In this document: positions 41,287 through 49,435 of the stretch, in pieces
How positions within the stretch are numbered: position 1 is the stretch's first letter
Layout: each line of letters opens with the position of its first letter
Assembly (NCBI GenBank): GCA_964495145.1
Contig: CAZBUP010000004.1
Coordinates: 1-50,393, forward strand
DNA: 50,393 nucleotides
Direction of reading: 5' to 3'
DNA from: UBA6120 sp964495145
GTDB lineage: Bacteria; Bacillota_I; Bacilli_A; RFN20; CAG-826
Made by a program: the position numbers and the translations under genes
The notes under the pieces: model-generated
What the model was told of the DNA's origin: nothing
What the model saw: the letters and a program-made list of their open reading frames with translations, nothing else
Databases searched by the model: none

Positions 41287-42496
41287 GATGCAGCAAACCT
41301 AATAGTTCGTCGTCGGATTCCGGCAGCGAGTGCAGCACTTCGGCGATGATGTCGACGGCCTGGTCCATCAATTGCTTGGTATGGGTGGCGGTGTAGCTCG
41401 TCCGGATCAAACATTGGCCTTCGGGGGCCGCCGGGGGCAAGACCGGATTGACGTAGACGCCCCGGTCGAACAACATCTTGCTGGCGACGAGGGTCCGCAG
41501 TTGCGAATACGTGTAAATCGGAATGATGGGGGCAATGGAATGATCCAATATCTTCAGTCCTTTTGCCAATAGGCGCTTACGCGTGTAGGCGGCGATTTCC
41601 AATAAGGCGCGAGGCCGTTCCGGCTCGGCGATGAGGATGCGCAGGGCTTCGAGGGCGCAAGCGACGTTCGACGGGGTGATGGCGGCGCAAAAAATGAAGG
41701 GCCGAGACTTGTGGCGGACATAATCGACCACGGCCGCGTCGGCGACCATGTATCCACCCAAACTAGCCAATGATTTCGAAAAGGTGCCCATGATGATGTC
41801 AACTTGGTCTTCGAGGCCATAATATTCGGCAGTGCCGCGCCCGGCGGCTCCCAAGACGCCGAAACCATGGGCGTCGTCGACCATGACCCGGGCATCGTAT
41901 TTTCGAGCCAAACGCACGATTTCCGGCAAATTGCAGATGTCGCCGCTCATCGAAAAGACGCCGTCGGTCACGATCAGTTTGCCTTTCTTGGGGTCAGATT
42001 TGGCTAAGATTTCTTCCAATTCGGCCATATCGTTATGTTCATAGCGGACAAACTGGGCATAACTCAGTTTGGCTCCGTCGTAAATCGAAGCGTGGTTTTC
42101 CCGGTCGCCGATGATCAAGTCGCCGTGGGTGGCGATGGCCGAGATGATGCCGAGGTTGGTTTGAAATCCGGTCGAGAAGGTGACGCAGGCTTCTTTATGC
42201 AGGAATTCGGCCAATTCCTTTTCAAGGGTCAAATGCAAAGTCGTAGTCCCGTTTAAGAACCGGGACCCGGACACGCCCGACCCAAATTCGCGCAGGGCGG
42301 CGATACCGGCTTCGGTGACCCGGGGATCGCTCGTCAAACCCAAATAGTTGTTGGAGCCGATCATGATTTTATGACCGCCTTCCATCTGGACTTCGATGTC
42401 TTGGCGCGTTTCCAGCGCGTGGAAGTAAGGGTAAATCCCCAATTTTTTGATTTCGTCGACAGTGACAAATTCGCGGCATTTCTTGAAGATATCCAT
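41276..42496 (-). CDS. Alpha-oxoamine synthase, serine-palmitoyltransferase-like
   Basis: 406 residues, PLP-dependent acyl-CoA:amino-acid condensing enzyme (SPT, KBL or BioF family). The PLP lysine lies in GTFSKSLASLGGYM, the Asp in VMVDDAHGFGVLG and the His in ENHASIYDG. Three features match the Bacteroides-type serine palmitoyltransferase as I remember it better than KBL or BioF: IYPYFHALE at the N-terminus, GSRFLNGTTTLH and GTFSKSLAS (KBL has GTLGKALGG). It would join serine and a long acyl-CoA to form 3-ketosphinganine at the membrane surface. The adjacent SDR suits the next step. A glycine C-acetyltransferase role is the main alternative; no threonine dehydrogenase is present. Confidence 0.82.
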   Translation of the reverse strand: MDIFKKCREFVTVDEIKKLGIYPYFHALETRQDIEVQMEGGHKIMIGSNNYLGLTSDPRVTEAGIAALREFGSGVSGSRFLNGTTTLHLTLEKELAEFLHKEACVTFSTGFQTNLGIISAIATHGDLIIGDRENHASIYDGAKLSYAQFVRYEHNDMAELEEILAKSDPKKGKLIVTDGVFSMSGDICNLPEIVRLARKYDARVMVDDAHGFGVLGAAGRGTAEYYGLEDQVDIIMGTFSKSLASLGGYMVADAAVVDYVRHKSRPFIFCAAITPSNVACALEALRILIAEPERPRALLEIAAYTRKRLLAKGLKILDHSIAPIIPIYTYSQLRTLVASKMLFDRGVYVNPVLPPAAPEGQCLIRTSYTATHTKQLMDQAVDIIAEVLHSLPESDDELLGLLHREQ

Positions 42497-42610
42497 AGGC
42501 CCTCCGGGCCCTTTTGGGCCAGACTTCTATATTCTATGGTATCGGACGCCCGATTTATACATTTTTTTAGTGGTCCAAGCGTTGGGAAGGATTGTCGGGT
42601 TCCCATTAGA

Positions 42611-42616
42611 TATAAT
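42611..42616 (+). promoter_or_regulatory. -10 element of the leaderless membrane-protein gene
   Basis: TATAAT ends nine bases before the ATG at 42626, with no Shine-Dalgarno sequence between. The -35 position has no clear match. Confidence 0.45.
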
Positions 42617-42625
42617 GTTTACATT

Positions 42626-43108
42626 ATGTTGGCGCTCGTCTATCGAAAACAAAAAGAAAAGAAATTCATCATCATGAACATCGTTTTCATGGTGTTTTTT
42701 CTTGGCATGTATACCGTCATCGATTCTTTTAACATGAGCTACGCCGAGATGATGGCGCGTTATTCGGTATGGCTCGTTGTCTTGAACGTGTTCACCAACG
42801 TCGTCATGGCCGGGCTATCGACGATGATGCTGACCTTCACAAGCGCCCAATTCGATTTTACCGGCAAGGAAAGCCGAGCCGGCAATTTGACCTTCGTCAG
42901 CGTCTTGTTCGGCATACTAACCTATGGTTGCACCCCATGCGTCATCTCCTTTTTTGCCGCGATCGGCATCGCCTTTGGGGTCATATCTCTTCCATGGGCA
43001 GGCTACCCCTACAAACTGATTTCACTTGCCTTGCTCGCCGTCGGGTTCCTTTGGATTGTCACGCGCTTGAAAAAAGCTTCCTGCGGCATCAAAAAGGCAG
43101 ATCAATAA
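42626..43108 (+). CDS. Membrane protein with intramembrane GCTPC motif
   Basis: 160 residues from the ATG at 42626; the frame is open further upstream but is inside the adjacent gene's opposite strand and lacks signals. Four or five membrane segments are visible (about 14-35, 48-72, 86-105, 110-122, 132-150). The motif LTYGCTPCVISFFAAIG, a CxxC inside a hydrophobic segment, resembles redox-active or metal-transferring membrane proteins of the DsbD/CcdA or MerT kind, but I do not recognise the family. C-terminal lysines are typical of cytosolic ends. Neighbours give no functional clue. It shares a terminator with the convergent gene. Confidence 0.72.
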   Translation: MLALVYRKQKEKKFIIMNIVFMVFFLGMYTVIDSFNMSYAEMMARYSVWLVVLNVFTNVVMAGLSTMMLTFTSAQFDFTGKESRAGNLTFVSVLFGILTYGCTPCVISFFAAIGIAFGVISLPWAGYPYKLISLALLAVGFLWIVTRLKKASCGIKKADQ

Positions 43109-43138
43109 AAAAACCACATCGGATTCGATGTGGTTTTC
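43109..43138. terminator. Bidirectional terminator
   Basis: AAACCACATC-GGATTC-GATGTGGTTT flanked by A- and T-runs, between convergent membrane-protein genes. Confidence 0.88.
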
Positions 43139-43156
43139 TCTATTATCTATTCGATA

Positions 43157-43933
43157 TTATTCGGCTTTCGGTTCTTCGGTAGGTTTGGGTTTGGGCTTGG
43201 TGGTTTTCTTGGGAGCCGGCTTATCTTCGGGCTTGGGTTCGGCCGAAGGCTCCGGTTTGGCTTCTTCGACTGGTTCGGCTTTTACTTCTTCGACCGGTTC
43301 CGGTTTTGGCTCTTCGGCGGGTTTCGGTTCCTCGACCTTGGGTTCCGGCTTGGTTTCCTCGGCCGGGACGACGGATGGTTCCGGTTTAGCGGCTTTGGGT
43401 TTCATCGCCGCGACGACGATCTTGTCGGTCAGGGCTTTGAATGGTTTCGGGAAGAAGGCTAGCAAGGCAACTAATATAATGTGCAACAGGATGAACCAGA
43501 AACCAATGCTCAAAGGCAAGCTCGCGGTCGGCATGTTCAAATCGTTGACATCGGATAAATTCACCCAATAGACGATCAACGTGATGAACCAATAGAGCAG
43601 TTCAATCGCACCTAGTCCCAAAACGATGAACATGTTGTATTTCTTGTAAGAGGTCAGCAAGGACAGCGGATGGATGAAAATCAATCCTAGGAACCAAACG
43701 ATGATCAGTAAAGTGCATACGAAACCGAAGAATCCGGCGTGATCACCGACGTTGAAGTGCGCGACCGTGCTGGTGATGGTTTCCCTAAAGGTGAAATACG
43801 GCAGCCACAGCCAAATGAAGAAAAAGAAAAGCAATCCGAGGCGCACGCACTCAAACACGAATTGCTTTTTGTCAGCGAACAATGCCTTAAAATTCCTTTT
43901 AATGGCTTCAAGACTGAAATCAGTTTTATTCAT
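43157..43933 (-). CDS. Four-TM membrane protein with Pro/Glu/Lys-rich tail
   Basis: 258 residues. Four membrane segments (about 28-48, 70-92, 100-122, 148-165) are followed by a long low-complexity tail from about residue 185: repeats of the type EEPKPEPVEE and AKPEP, then PAPKKTTKPKPK. I do not recognise the family. The tail is probably extended, like spacers in envelope proteins, and could lie in the cytosol or the wall. Monocistronic, with upstream promoter sequences not obvious. The 43934-44159 gap holds its start signals and the promoter of the dehydrogenase operon. Confidence 0.7.
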   Translation of the reverse strand: MNKTDFSLEAIKRNFKALFADKKQFVFECVRLGLLFFFFIWLWLPYFTFRETITSTVAHFNVGDHAGFFGFVCTLLIIVWFLGLIFIHPLSLLTSYKKYNMFIVLGLGAIELLYWFITLIVYWVNLSDVNDLNMPTASLPLSIGFWFILLHIILVALLAFFPKPFKALTDKIVVAAMKPKAAKPEPSVVPAEETKPEPKVEEPKPAEEPKPEPVEEVKAEPVEEAKPEPSAEPKPEDKPAPKKTTKPKPKPTEEPKAE

Positions 43934-44122
43934 AGCTCTCTCCCTAATGGTTTAGCATTAATTAAATATTATCATAGGGGCATAAAAATCATTATATAAA
44001 AGTGATGGTTTTTTTACGTTTTTGCTCGTTATTGATGAGAAATGGCCTAGAACCGTCAATCGGCTGACCCAATCGCTTGTAACCGCTACCATTTTCATTG
44101 GAAAAGGGCGTTTGCCTTGTTG

Positions 44123-44128
44123 TATAAT
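44123..44128 (+). promoter_or_regulatory. -10 element of the dehydrogenase/oxidoreductase operon
   Basis: A perfect TATAAT; a -35-like TTGGAA lies 19 bases upstream. AAAAGGAGA at 44147-44155 is the ribosome-binding site. Confidence 0.55.
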
Positions 44129-44159
44129 GGATACGATATTTCGAAAAAAGGAGAAATAA

Positions 44160-45239
44160 ATGAGCGATTTTAAAGTGTTTGAGTACATGGCCAAACACAA
44201 TTATGAGCAGGTCGTCTATTTTTTCGACAAGACCACCGGATTGCGCGGCATCACCGCCATCCACAACACGAAGTTGGGACCCGCCTTGGGCGGAACCCGC
44301 ATCTGGAATTACGAATCTGAAGAAGCCGCCGTGATGGATGCCTTGCGCTTGGCGCGGGGTATGACCTATAAATCGGCAGCCGCCGGGCTTAATCTCGGCG
44401 GGGGCAAGACCGTTTTGATCGGCGATGCCTCGAAAGTCAAATCCGAAGCCTATTTCCGAGCCTTGGGACGCTACGTCCAAAGCCTCAACGGCCGCTACAT
44501 CACGGCCGAAGACGTCAACACCTCGACCCAAGACATGAGTTACGTCAACATGGAGACCGACTACGTCGTGGGCTTGGAAGGCAAATCCGGAAACCCCTCC
44601 CCGATCACGGCCTTGGGGGCTTTCTACGGAATCAAAGCCGCTTTGAAGTATAAGTTCGGCGATGACGACATCGCTAAATATAGTTTCGCCGTCCAAGGAG
44701 CCGGTCAAACCGGTTATTTCTTGATCAATTACTTACTGGAAGCCGGGGCCAAGAAGATCTATTTGGCCGAAATCAATCCCAAGCACATCGAACGGATGAC
44801 CAAAGAACACCCGGAAGTCGTCATCGTGCCGCCTGAAGACATTTACGGCCTTGACGTCGACGTCTTCAGCCCGTGCGCCCTCGGCGGCGTCCTCGACCAA
44901 AACACCATTCCAAAAATCAAAGCCAAGGTAATCGCCGGCACCGCCAATAACGTCCTCCTCGACGAAGACGTCCACGGGCCGATGCTGACCGCGGCCGGGA
45001 TTTTATACGCCCCCGATTTCGTCATCAACGCCGGCGGCGTCATCAACGTCTACCATGAACTGCTTGGTTATAACCGCGATATCGTCATGGCCGAAGTCAA
45101 GTTGATCTACAACCGCCTACTGGAAATCTTCGCCATCGCCGACGAACAAAAAGTCCATACCCAGTTGGCCGCGAAACTATACGCCCAGAAACGGATCGCC
45201 ACGATCCAAGAAGTCCGGGCCAATTACATCAAACGGTGA
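44160..45239 (+). CDS. Leucine/valine-type amino acid dehydrogenase
   Basis: 359 residues, the length of leucine dehydrogenases rather than glutamate dehydrogenases (about 450). MTYKSAAAGLNLGGGKTVLI contains the two substrate lysines (K71, K83), the EDVNTSTQDM block holds the catalytic aspartate, and QGAGQTGYFLINYLLEAGAK is the NAD-binding fold. It reversibly deaminates branched-chain amino acids to 2-oxoacids with NAD+. Directly downstream are four genes for 2-oxoacid:ferredoxin oxidoreductase, which would convert these acids to acyl-CoA, so the unit is a branched-chain amino acid fermentation pathway. Specificity between leucine, valine and isoleucine is not readable. Confidence 0.93.
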   Translation: MSDFKVFEYMAKHNYEQVVYFFDKTTGLRGITAIHNTKLGPALGGTRIWNYESEEAAVMDALRLARGMTYKSAAAGLNLGGGKTVLIGDASKVKSEAYFRALGRYVQSLNGRYITAEDVNTSTQDMSYVNMETDYVVGLEGKSGNPSPITALGAFYGIKAALKYKFGDDDIAKYSFAVQGAGQTGYFLINYLLEAGAKKIYLAEINPKHIERMTKEHPEVVIVPPEDIYGLDVDVFSPCALGGVLDQNTIPKIKAKVIAGTANNVLLDEDVHGPMLTAAGILYAPDFVINAGGVINVYHELLGYNRDIVMAEVKLIYNRLLEIFAIADEQKVHTQLAAKLYAQKRIATIQEVRANYIKR

Positions 45240-45252
45240 AAGGAGCTCAATT

Positions 45253-45474
45253 TTGAAACAACACCGCCTCACCTTCAACAACGCCGCATGCAAGGGCTGC
45301 GAACTATGCAACCACGTGTGTCCGGTCCACATCCTGACCATGGATGCCACCCGGATGAACAAATCCGGCTATCGCCTCGTCAGCGTCACCGACATTAACA
45401 AATGCATCGGCTGCGCCTTTTGCGCCATGATTTGCCCCGATTCCGTCATCAAGGTGGAACAAATCGATGAGTAA
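45253..45474 (+). CDS. 2-oxoacid:ferredoxin oxidoreductase delta subunit (2x[4Fe-4S])
   Basis: 73 residues with two complete cluster motifs: C13, C16, C19, C23 and C51, C54, C57, C61. It begins with TTG, preceded by AAAGGAG nine bases away. It carries electrons from the thiamine subunit to ferredoxin. It overlaps the alpha subunit gene by eight bases. Confidence 0.93.
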   Translation: MKQHRLTFNNAACKGCELCNHVCPVHILTMDATRMNKSGYRLVSVTDINKCIGCAFCAMICPDSVIKVEQIDE

Positions 45475-46534
45475 GCAACTTTTAAAGGGCAACCAAGCCA
45501 TCGCCATGGCGGCGATCAAAGCCGGGGTCGACGCCTATTTCGGCTATCCGATCACCCCTCAAAACGAAGTACCGGAATACCTAAGCAAATACATGCCCGA
45601 ACTCGGGCGCGCCTTCGTCCAAGCCGAATCGGAAGTCGCCGCCATCAACATGGTGTACGGCGCGGCCGGATGCGGCAAGCGCGCCATGACTTCGTCGTCT
45701 TCGGTCGGCGTCGCCTTGATGCAAGAAGGCATCAGTTACCTATGCGGCTCGGAACTCCCGATGCTGATCGTCTCGGTCATGCGGGCCGGACCTGGCCTCG
45801 GCGGCATCCAACCCTCGCAAGCCGACTATTACCAAGCCACCCGCGGCGGCGGCAACGGCGACTACCATGTCATCACCATGGCCCCGGAATCGATTCAGGA
45901 AATGATCAACCTGATCAAGGAAGGGTTTGACATCGCCGACATCTACCGGAACCCGGTCATGATCCTGGTCGACGGGTTGATTGGCCAAATGATGGAAGCC
46001 GTCGACATCGACGCTCCCTATAAGCACCGCGAAGTCCCCGTCAAAAACTACGGAACCAACGGCATGAAGAACCATCCCGACCGCAATAACATCAACAGTT
46101 TGTATTTGGAAGCCTCGGAACTTGAAAAGCACAACCGCGATCTCGAACGGAAATACCTACAAGTAATCGAAAAAGAGACCCAATACGAAATGATCCACAC
46201 CGACGACGCCGAAATCGTCATCGTCGCTTACGGGTCGGTCGCCCGCATCGCCCGGAGTTCAATCGAAACCTTGCGGAACCAAGGCGTTAAAATCGGTATG
46301 ATACGCCCGATTTCGGTTTGGCCGTATCCTTACAAAGCCTTTGACGAACTGCCAAAGACCGTCAAAAAGATATTCGTCAGCGAAATGAGCCTGGGCCAAA
46401 TGCTAGACGACGTCAAAATCGGCGTCAAGGGCCGGTGGCCGATCGCCTTTTACGGGCGGACCGGCGGCATGGTCATGGACCCGGAAGAGCTGACCGAAGC
46501 CATTAAGAACTACGAAAGGTGGATCGTTCGATGA
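45467..46534 (+). CDS. 2-oxoacid:ferredoxin oxidoreductase alpha subunit (VorB type)
   Basis: 355 residues. The N-terminus LLKGNQAIAMAAIKAGVDAY and YPITPQNEVPEYL are the classical pyrimidine-domain start of POR/VOR alpha subunits, and EAEVAA-like AESEVAAINMVYGAAG carries the glutamate that activates thiamine diphosphate. TSSSSVGVALMQEGISYLCG and VSVMRAGPGLGGIQPSQADY follow the family pattern. The length and subunit order (delta, alpha, beta, gamma as separate genes) match branched-chain 2-oxoacid (VOR) and related keto-acid oxidoreductases. It oxidises 2-oxoacids from the upstream dehydrogenase to acyl-CoA with reduction of ferredoxin. Confidence 0.93.
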   Translation: MSKQLLKGNQAIAMAAIKAGVDAYFGYPITPQNEVPEYLSKYMPELGRAFVQAESEVAAINMVYGAAGCGKRAMTSSSSVGVALMQEGISYLCGSELPMLIVSVMRAGPGLGGIQPSQADYYQATRGGGNGDYHVITMAPESIQEMINLIKEGFDIADIYRNPVMILVDGLIGQMMEAVDIDAPYKHREVPVKNYGTNGMKNHPDRNNINSLYLEASELEKHNRDLERKYLQVIEKETQYEMIHTDDAEIVIVAYGSVARIARSSIETLRNQGVKIGMIRPISVWPYPYKAFDELPKTVKKIFVSEMSLGQMLDDVKIGVKGRWPIAFYGRTGGMVMDPEELTEAIKNYERWIVR

Positions 46535-47268
46535 TCAAATACCAAAAAACCAAGGGTTTGACCGACAAACCATTCCATTATTGCCCCGGCTGCACCCACG
46601 GCATCATTCATAAAGCCCTGGCCGAAGTGCTCGAGGAGTTGAATCTGCTCGACACCGCCATCGGCATCGCCAGCGTCGGCTGCAGCGTCTTCAGCTATCA
46701 ATATTTCAACTGCGACATGCAACAAGCCCCGCATGGCCGGGCTTGCGCCGTGGCCACCGGCGTCAAGCGGGTGATGCCCGATAACCCGGTCTTCACCTAC
46801 CAAGGCGACGGCGACTTAGCCTCAATCGGCATCGCCGAAACGATCCACGCCGCCAACCGGGGTGAAAACATCACCGTCATCTTCATCAACAACGCCATCT
46901 ATGGCATGACCGGCGGTCAAATGGCCCCGACGACCTTGCCGGGACAGAAGACGACCACCTCGCAAACCGGACGCAATCCGATTTTGCAGGGAAACCCGAT
47001 CCTCGTTTCGGAAATCTTCGGGCAAATCCGCGGGGTCGCCTATGTCGAACGCGTCGCCATGACAAGCCCCCAAAATTATCGCAAAGTCAAAGCCGCCATC
47101 AAGAAAGCCTTCACCTACCAAATGGAAAAGCGCGGTTTCACCATGGTCGAAGTGCTGTCGACCTGTCCCGTCAACTGGGGCATGGAACCGATCGAAGCCA
47201 TGCGCTGGGCCGATAGCGAAATGACGAAATATTACCCGCTTGGGGTATTTAAGGACGTGGCAAAATGA
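46531..47268 (+). CDS. 2-oxoacid:ferredoxin oxidoreductase beta subunit (thiamine-diphosphate binding)
   Basis: 245 residues from the ATG at 46531, which overlaps the alpha stop (ATGA). FHYCPGCTHGIIHKALAEVL carries the first conserved cysteines, and the thiamine diphosphate motif GDGDLASIG with IFINNAIYGMTGGQM binds the cofactor and magnesium. The pattern TTLPGQKTTTSQTGRNP matches VorA/KorB-type proteins. It forms the catalytic pair with the alpha subunit. Confidence 0.95.
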   Translation: MIKYQKTKGLTDKPFHYCPGCTHGIIHKALAEVLEELNLLDTAIGIASVGCSVFSYQYFNCDMQQAPHGRACAVATGVKRVMPDNPVFTYQGDGDLASIGIAETIHAANRGENITVIFINNAIYGMTGGQMAPTTLPGQKTTTSQTGRNPILQGNPILVSEIFGQIRGVAYVERVAMTSPQNYRKVKAAIKKAFTYQMEKRGFTMVEVLSTCPVNWGMEPIEAMRWADSEMTKYYPLGVFKDVAK

Positions 47269-47804
47269 TTAAAACGATTCGCATTGCCGGATTCGGCGGC
47301 CAAGGCGTCATGCTGATGGGACAACTCCTGGCAGCGACCGCTTCCGACGAAAACCTCAACAGCATCTGGGTCCCGACCTACGGCCCGGAAACCCGGGGCG
47401 GCACCGCCAACTGCATGGTGACCATCTCCGACAAACCGATTTATTCGCCGATTTTCACCAAAGCTGACCACGTCATCGCCTTGAACGAACCTTCTTACGT
47501 CAAATACGGTCCCATCATCAAGGACGGTGGCATGATCCTTTATAACGCGTCGCTGATCAAAACCCCGGTCAAACTCGACGGCGTCAGCCAAATCGGCGTC
47601 GACGCCAACGACATCGCCGCCACGATCGGAGAACCGAAAGTCATGAACATGGTCGTTCTCGGGGCCTACCTCCAGGCGACCGGCCTCTTCTCCGACACAT
47701 CGATCATGAAGACATTGGCGAAATTCTTCGGGACCAAAAAGGAACATCTCCTCCCGATTAATGCCGAAGCCTTGAAGCAAGGCCGCGCGAAAGCCAATCT
47801 GTAG
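47265..47804 (+). CDS. 2-oxoacid:ferredoxin oxidoreductase gamma subunit
   Basis: 179 residues. IRIAGFGGQGVMLMGQLLA and YGPETRGGTANCMVTIS are the signatures of the gamma domain, which helps bind coenzyme A. The ATG overlaps the beta stop. It is the last gene of the operon and is followed by a strong terminator. Confidence 0.95.
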   Translation: MIKTIRIAGFGGQGVMLMGQLLAATASDENLNSIWVPTYGPETRGGTANCMVTISDKPIYSPIFTKADHVIALNEPSYVKYGPIIKDGGMILYNASLIKTPVKLDGVSQIGVDANDIAATIGEPKVMNMVVLGAYLQATGLFSDTSIMKTLAKFFGTKKEHLLPINAEALKQGRAKANL

Positions 47805-47814
47805 ACAAATGCTA

Positions 47815-47844
47815 AAAACGGATCGTGAGACGGTCCGTTTTTTT
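47815..47844 (+). terminator. Intrinsic terminator of the amino acid dehydrogenase operon
   Basis: AAACGGATC and GGTCCGTTT form a stem with one mismatch around GTGAGAC, followed by seven T. It slightly overlaps the 3' end of the convergent gene. Confidence 0.85.
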
Positions 47845-48415
47845 ATTGGGCATCATAGCCGACGATGTGGCTGACCAAGACGCCCAAAGGCAGTTCGGGA
47901 TTCATTTCATCGTAGGCGAAATGAGTGAAAGTCAACTGGAAGTAATGGATGCCGCGGCCGTCCATGACGACGCGGGCCGGGGTGCCCGGGTCGACCGTTG
48001 ACACGGTTGATGAACGAACCAGGGCGTCGTTAGCGTCATAACCGTCAATCGTGAAAATGGGTTCATCGTCCAGCACGTCAACCGCTCCGACAAGATTCAA
48101 TCCCGAGACATGAATGTCGATGGTCAAGGTGTGCCATACTTCGATCGGGGAAGAAACAAATGATTGGCCCGGTTCCTCAAAGCCCAGGTTGAAATGGCCG
48201 TCTTCTTCCACGATGACGGCGTCTCCCGCGGTTCCCGAGGGATATGCCCCCAGTCTGAAATCATAGGTAAATATAGGCTGGGTGTCATCATAAGATGGGG
48301 TTTGGAGCCTAGGCAAAAACCATAGAAGCAGGGTCAATAGGACCAACAATGCCGGCAAAAGCACTGTCAAAACCCAGCTATTATTACGTTTGTCCTTTTC
48401 GTTTTCCCGCGGCAT
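47843..48415 (-). CDS. Membrane-anchored extracellular protein, function unknown
   Basis: 190 residues with a short basic start, one membrane segment (about 13-35) and an outward-facing domain. The domain is acidic and beta-rich, e.g. LTIDIHVSGLNLVGAVDVL and HYFQLTFTHFAYDE, resembling a jelly-roll or carbohydrate-binding fold, but no family is recognised. No cysteines remain after the anchor. It starts inside the end of the next upstream gene (32-base overlap), so the two are translated together and may form a surface complex. Confidence 0.65.
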   Translation of the reverse strand: MPRENEKDKRNNSWVLTVLLPALLVLLTLLLWFLPRLQTPSYDDTQPIFTYDFRLGAYPSGTAGDAVIVEEDGHFNLGFEEPGQSFVSSPIEVWHTLTIDIHVSGLNLVGAVDVLDDEPIFTIDGYDANDALVRSSTVSTVDPGTPARVVMDGRGIHYFQLTFTHFAYDEMNPELPLGVLVSHIVGYDAQ

Positions 48416-49376
48416 AACCCAATACTCCGACGATGGCCATCAAAGCGAGCAGCGACTCGTGCGCCGGGCCGGTGACGGCTGATTCGGCATGAAGGGCCAA
48501 AGGCTCGCGTTGATGATAGCTCAATATAAAGTCGAGACGTTCCCGATGGCTGGTCGTCGCATCGATCATCCCTTGATTGAAATGGGCTTGCGCTTCTGGA
48601 GCGAGTAATTCGTATTGATCCATGAAGCTAGCGGCCACCGCGGCATCGGCATGCAACAAGTCTTGGTCATCGGTCAGACACGGCGAATAAGCCGTCACCA
48701 ACGCCATCAAGGCGTCGGCTTGCTCCGTTGGTGTCAGGTTGCGGTATGCAATCGACAACTGGGGATTCGTCAGATAGCGATAAGAAATGGTGCCATAAGT
48801 CAACATGACGCCGACTTGGGCATGATTGCCCTTGAGGAGATTCGTGAATTGGATCGAGGTTTGACTTTGAGTGGTACTCGAATCAGCGATATGCCAATGG
48901 ACGCCGTCATCATAAGAATAAATGTAGTGCACGTCTTGGGCGCCGCCGGTGGTTCCCGTCCAGGAGAACGTCATTGCGGTCACCGCCACCGATATGAGTG
49001 GCGTATCCAAAACCATCACCGCGGCGTTTCTATTGGCGGTCAGGCTTCTAAAAGAAGCCAAAGCCACATCGTCGAAATCATGGTAGGCGTAAGAAGCGGC
49101 ATTGTGGGAACCGATTCGCGGCGATGAATCCGTTGGATGACAACCGGCCGAAAGAAGCACGATATGGTCGCCGTCTTCAATATAAAAGGGCGCTTTGGCA
49201 TAATCGGCTCGCTGATCGTAGGAGCCGGTTCGGTCGCGCCATGGGGCTAGGGCGATATCCGTGGTATAGGTGTTCGTTTCGGCCGCGACCGTCACTGGAG
49301 ATGGCAAAGTGAATGACAGGCCAAAAAACGCGGCTAAAATCATCATCGGTGTCGGTCGTGGTTTTAATGATAACAT
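48384..49376 (-). CDS. Secreted protein with C-terminal membrane anchor, function unknown
   Basis: 330 residues. A signal peptide (MMILAAFFGLSFTLPSPVTVA, cleaved after AAA-like AE) is followed by a beta-rich extracellular domain (about 35-210, with two cysteines at SAGCHP and YSPCLT) and a helical domain to about 300. The C-terminus is a membrane segment LLALMAIVGVLGYAAGKRKG ending in basic residues, like PGF/PEP-type or VPEID-type anchors. No sortase motif is seen. A promoter-like TTGGAT/TATAAG pair with 17 bases between lies about 45 bases upstream, with no Shine-Dalgarno sequence. Exported enzyme or binding protein; unassigned. Confidence 0.65.
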   Translation of the reverse strand: MLSLKPRPTPMMILAAFFGLSFTLPSPVTVAAETNTYTTDIALAPWRDRTGSYDQRADYAKAPFYIEDGDHIVLLSAGCHPTDSSPRIGSHNAASYAYHDFDDVALASFRSLTANRNAAVMVLDTPLISVAVTAMTFSWTGTTGGAQDVHYIYSYDDGVHWHIADSSTTQSQTSIQFTNLLKGNHAQVGVMLTYGTISYRYLTNPQLSIAYRNLTPTEQADALMALVTAYSPCLTDDQDLLHADAAVAASFMDQYELLAPEAQAHFNQGMIDATTSHRERLDFILSYHQREPLALHAESAVTGPAHESLLALMAIVGVLGYAAGKRKGQT

Positions 49377-49435
49377 GAGACGATAATGAGACTTATATCA
49401 TCATATTATCATCAATCCAACGATGAGGGAACCTA

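Noticed and set aside
41276..42496. Glycine C-acetyltransferase (kbl) assignment
   Set aside because: No threonine dehydrogenase gene is adjacent, and the lysine-region and N-terminal motifs fit the serine palmitoyltransferase type better; kept only as an alternative.
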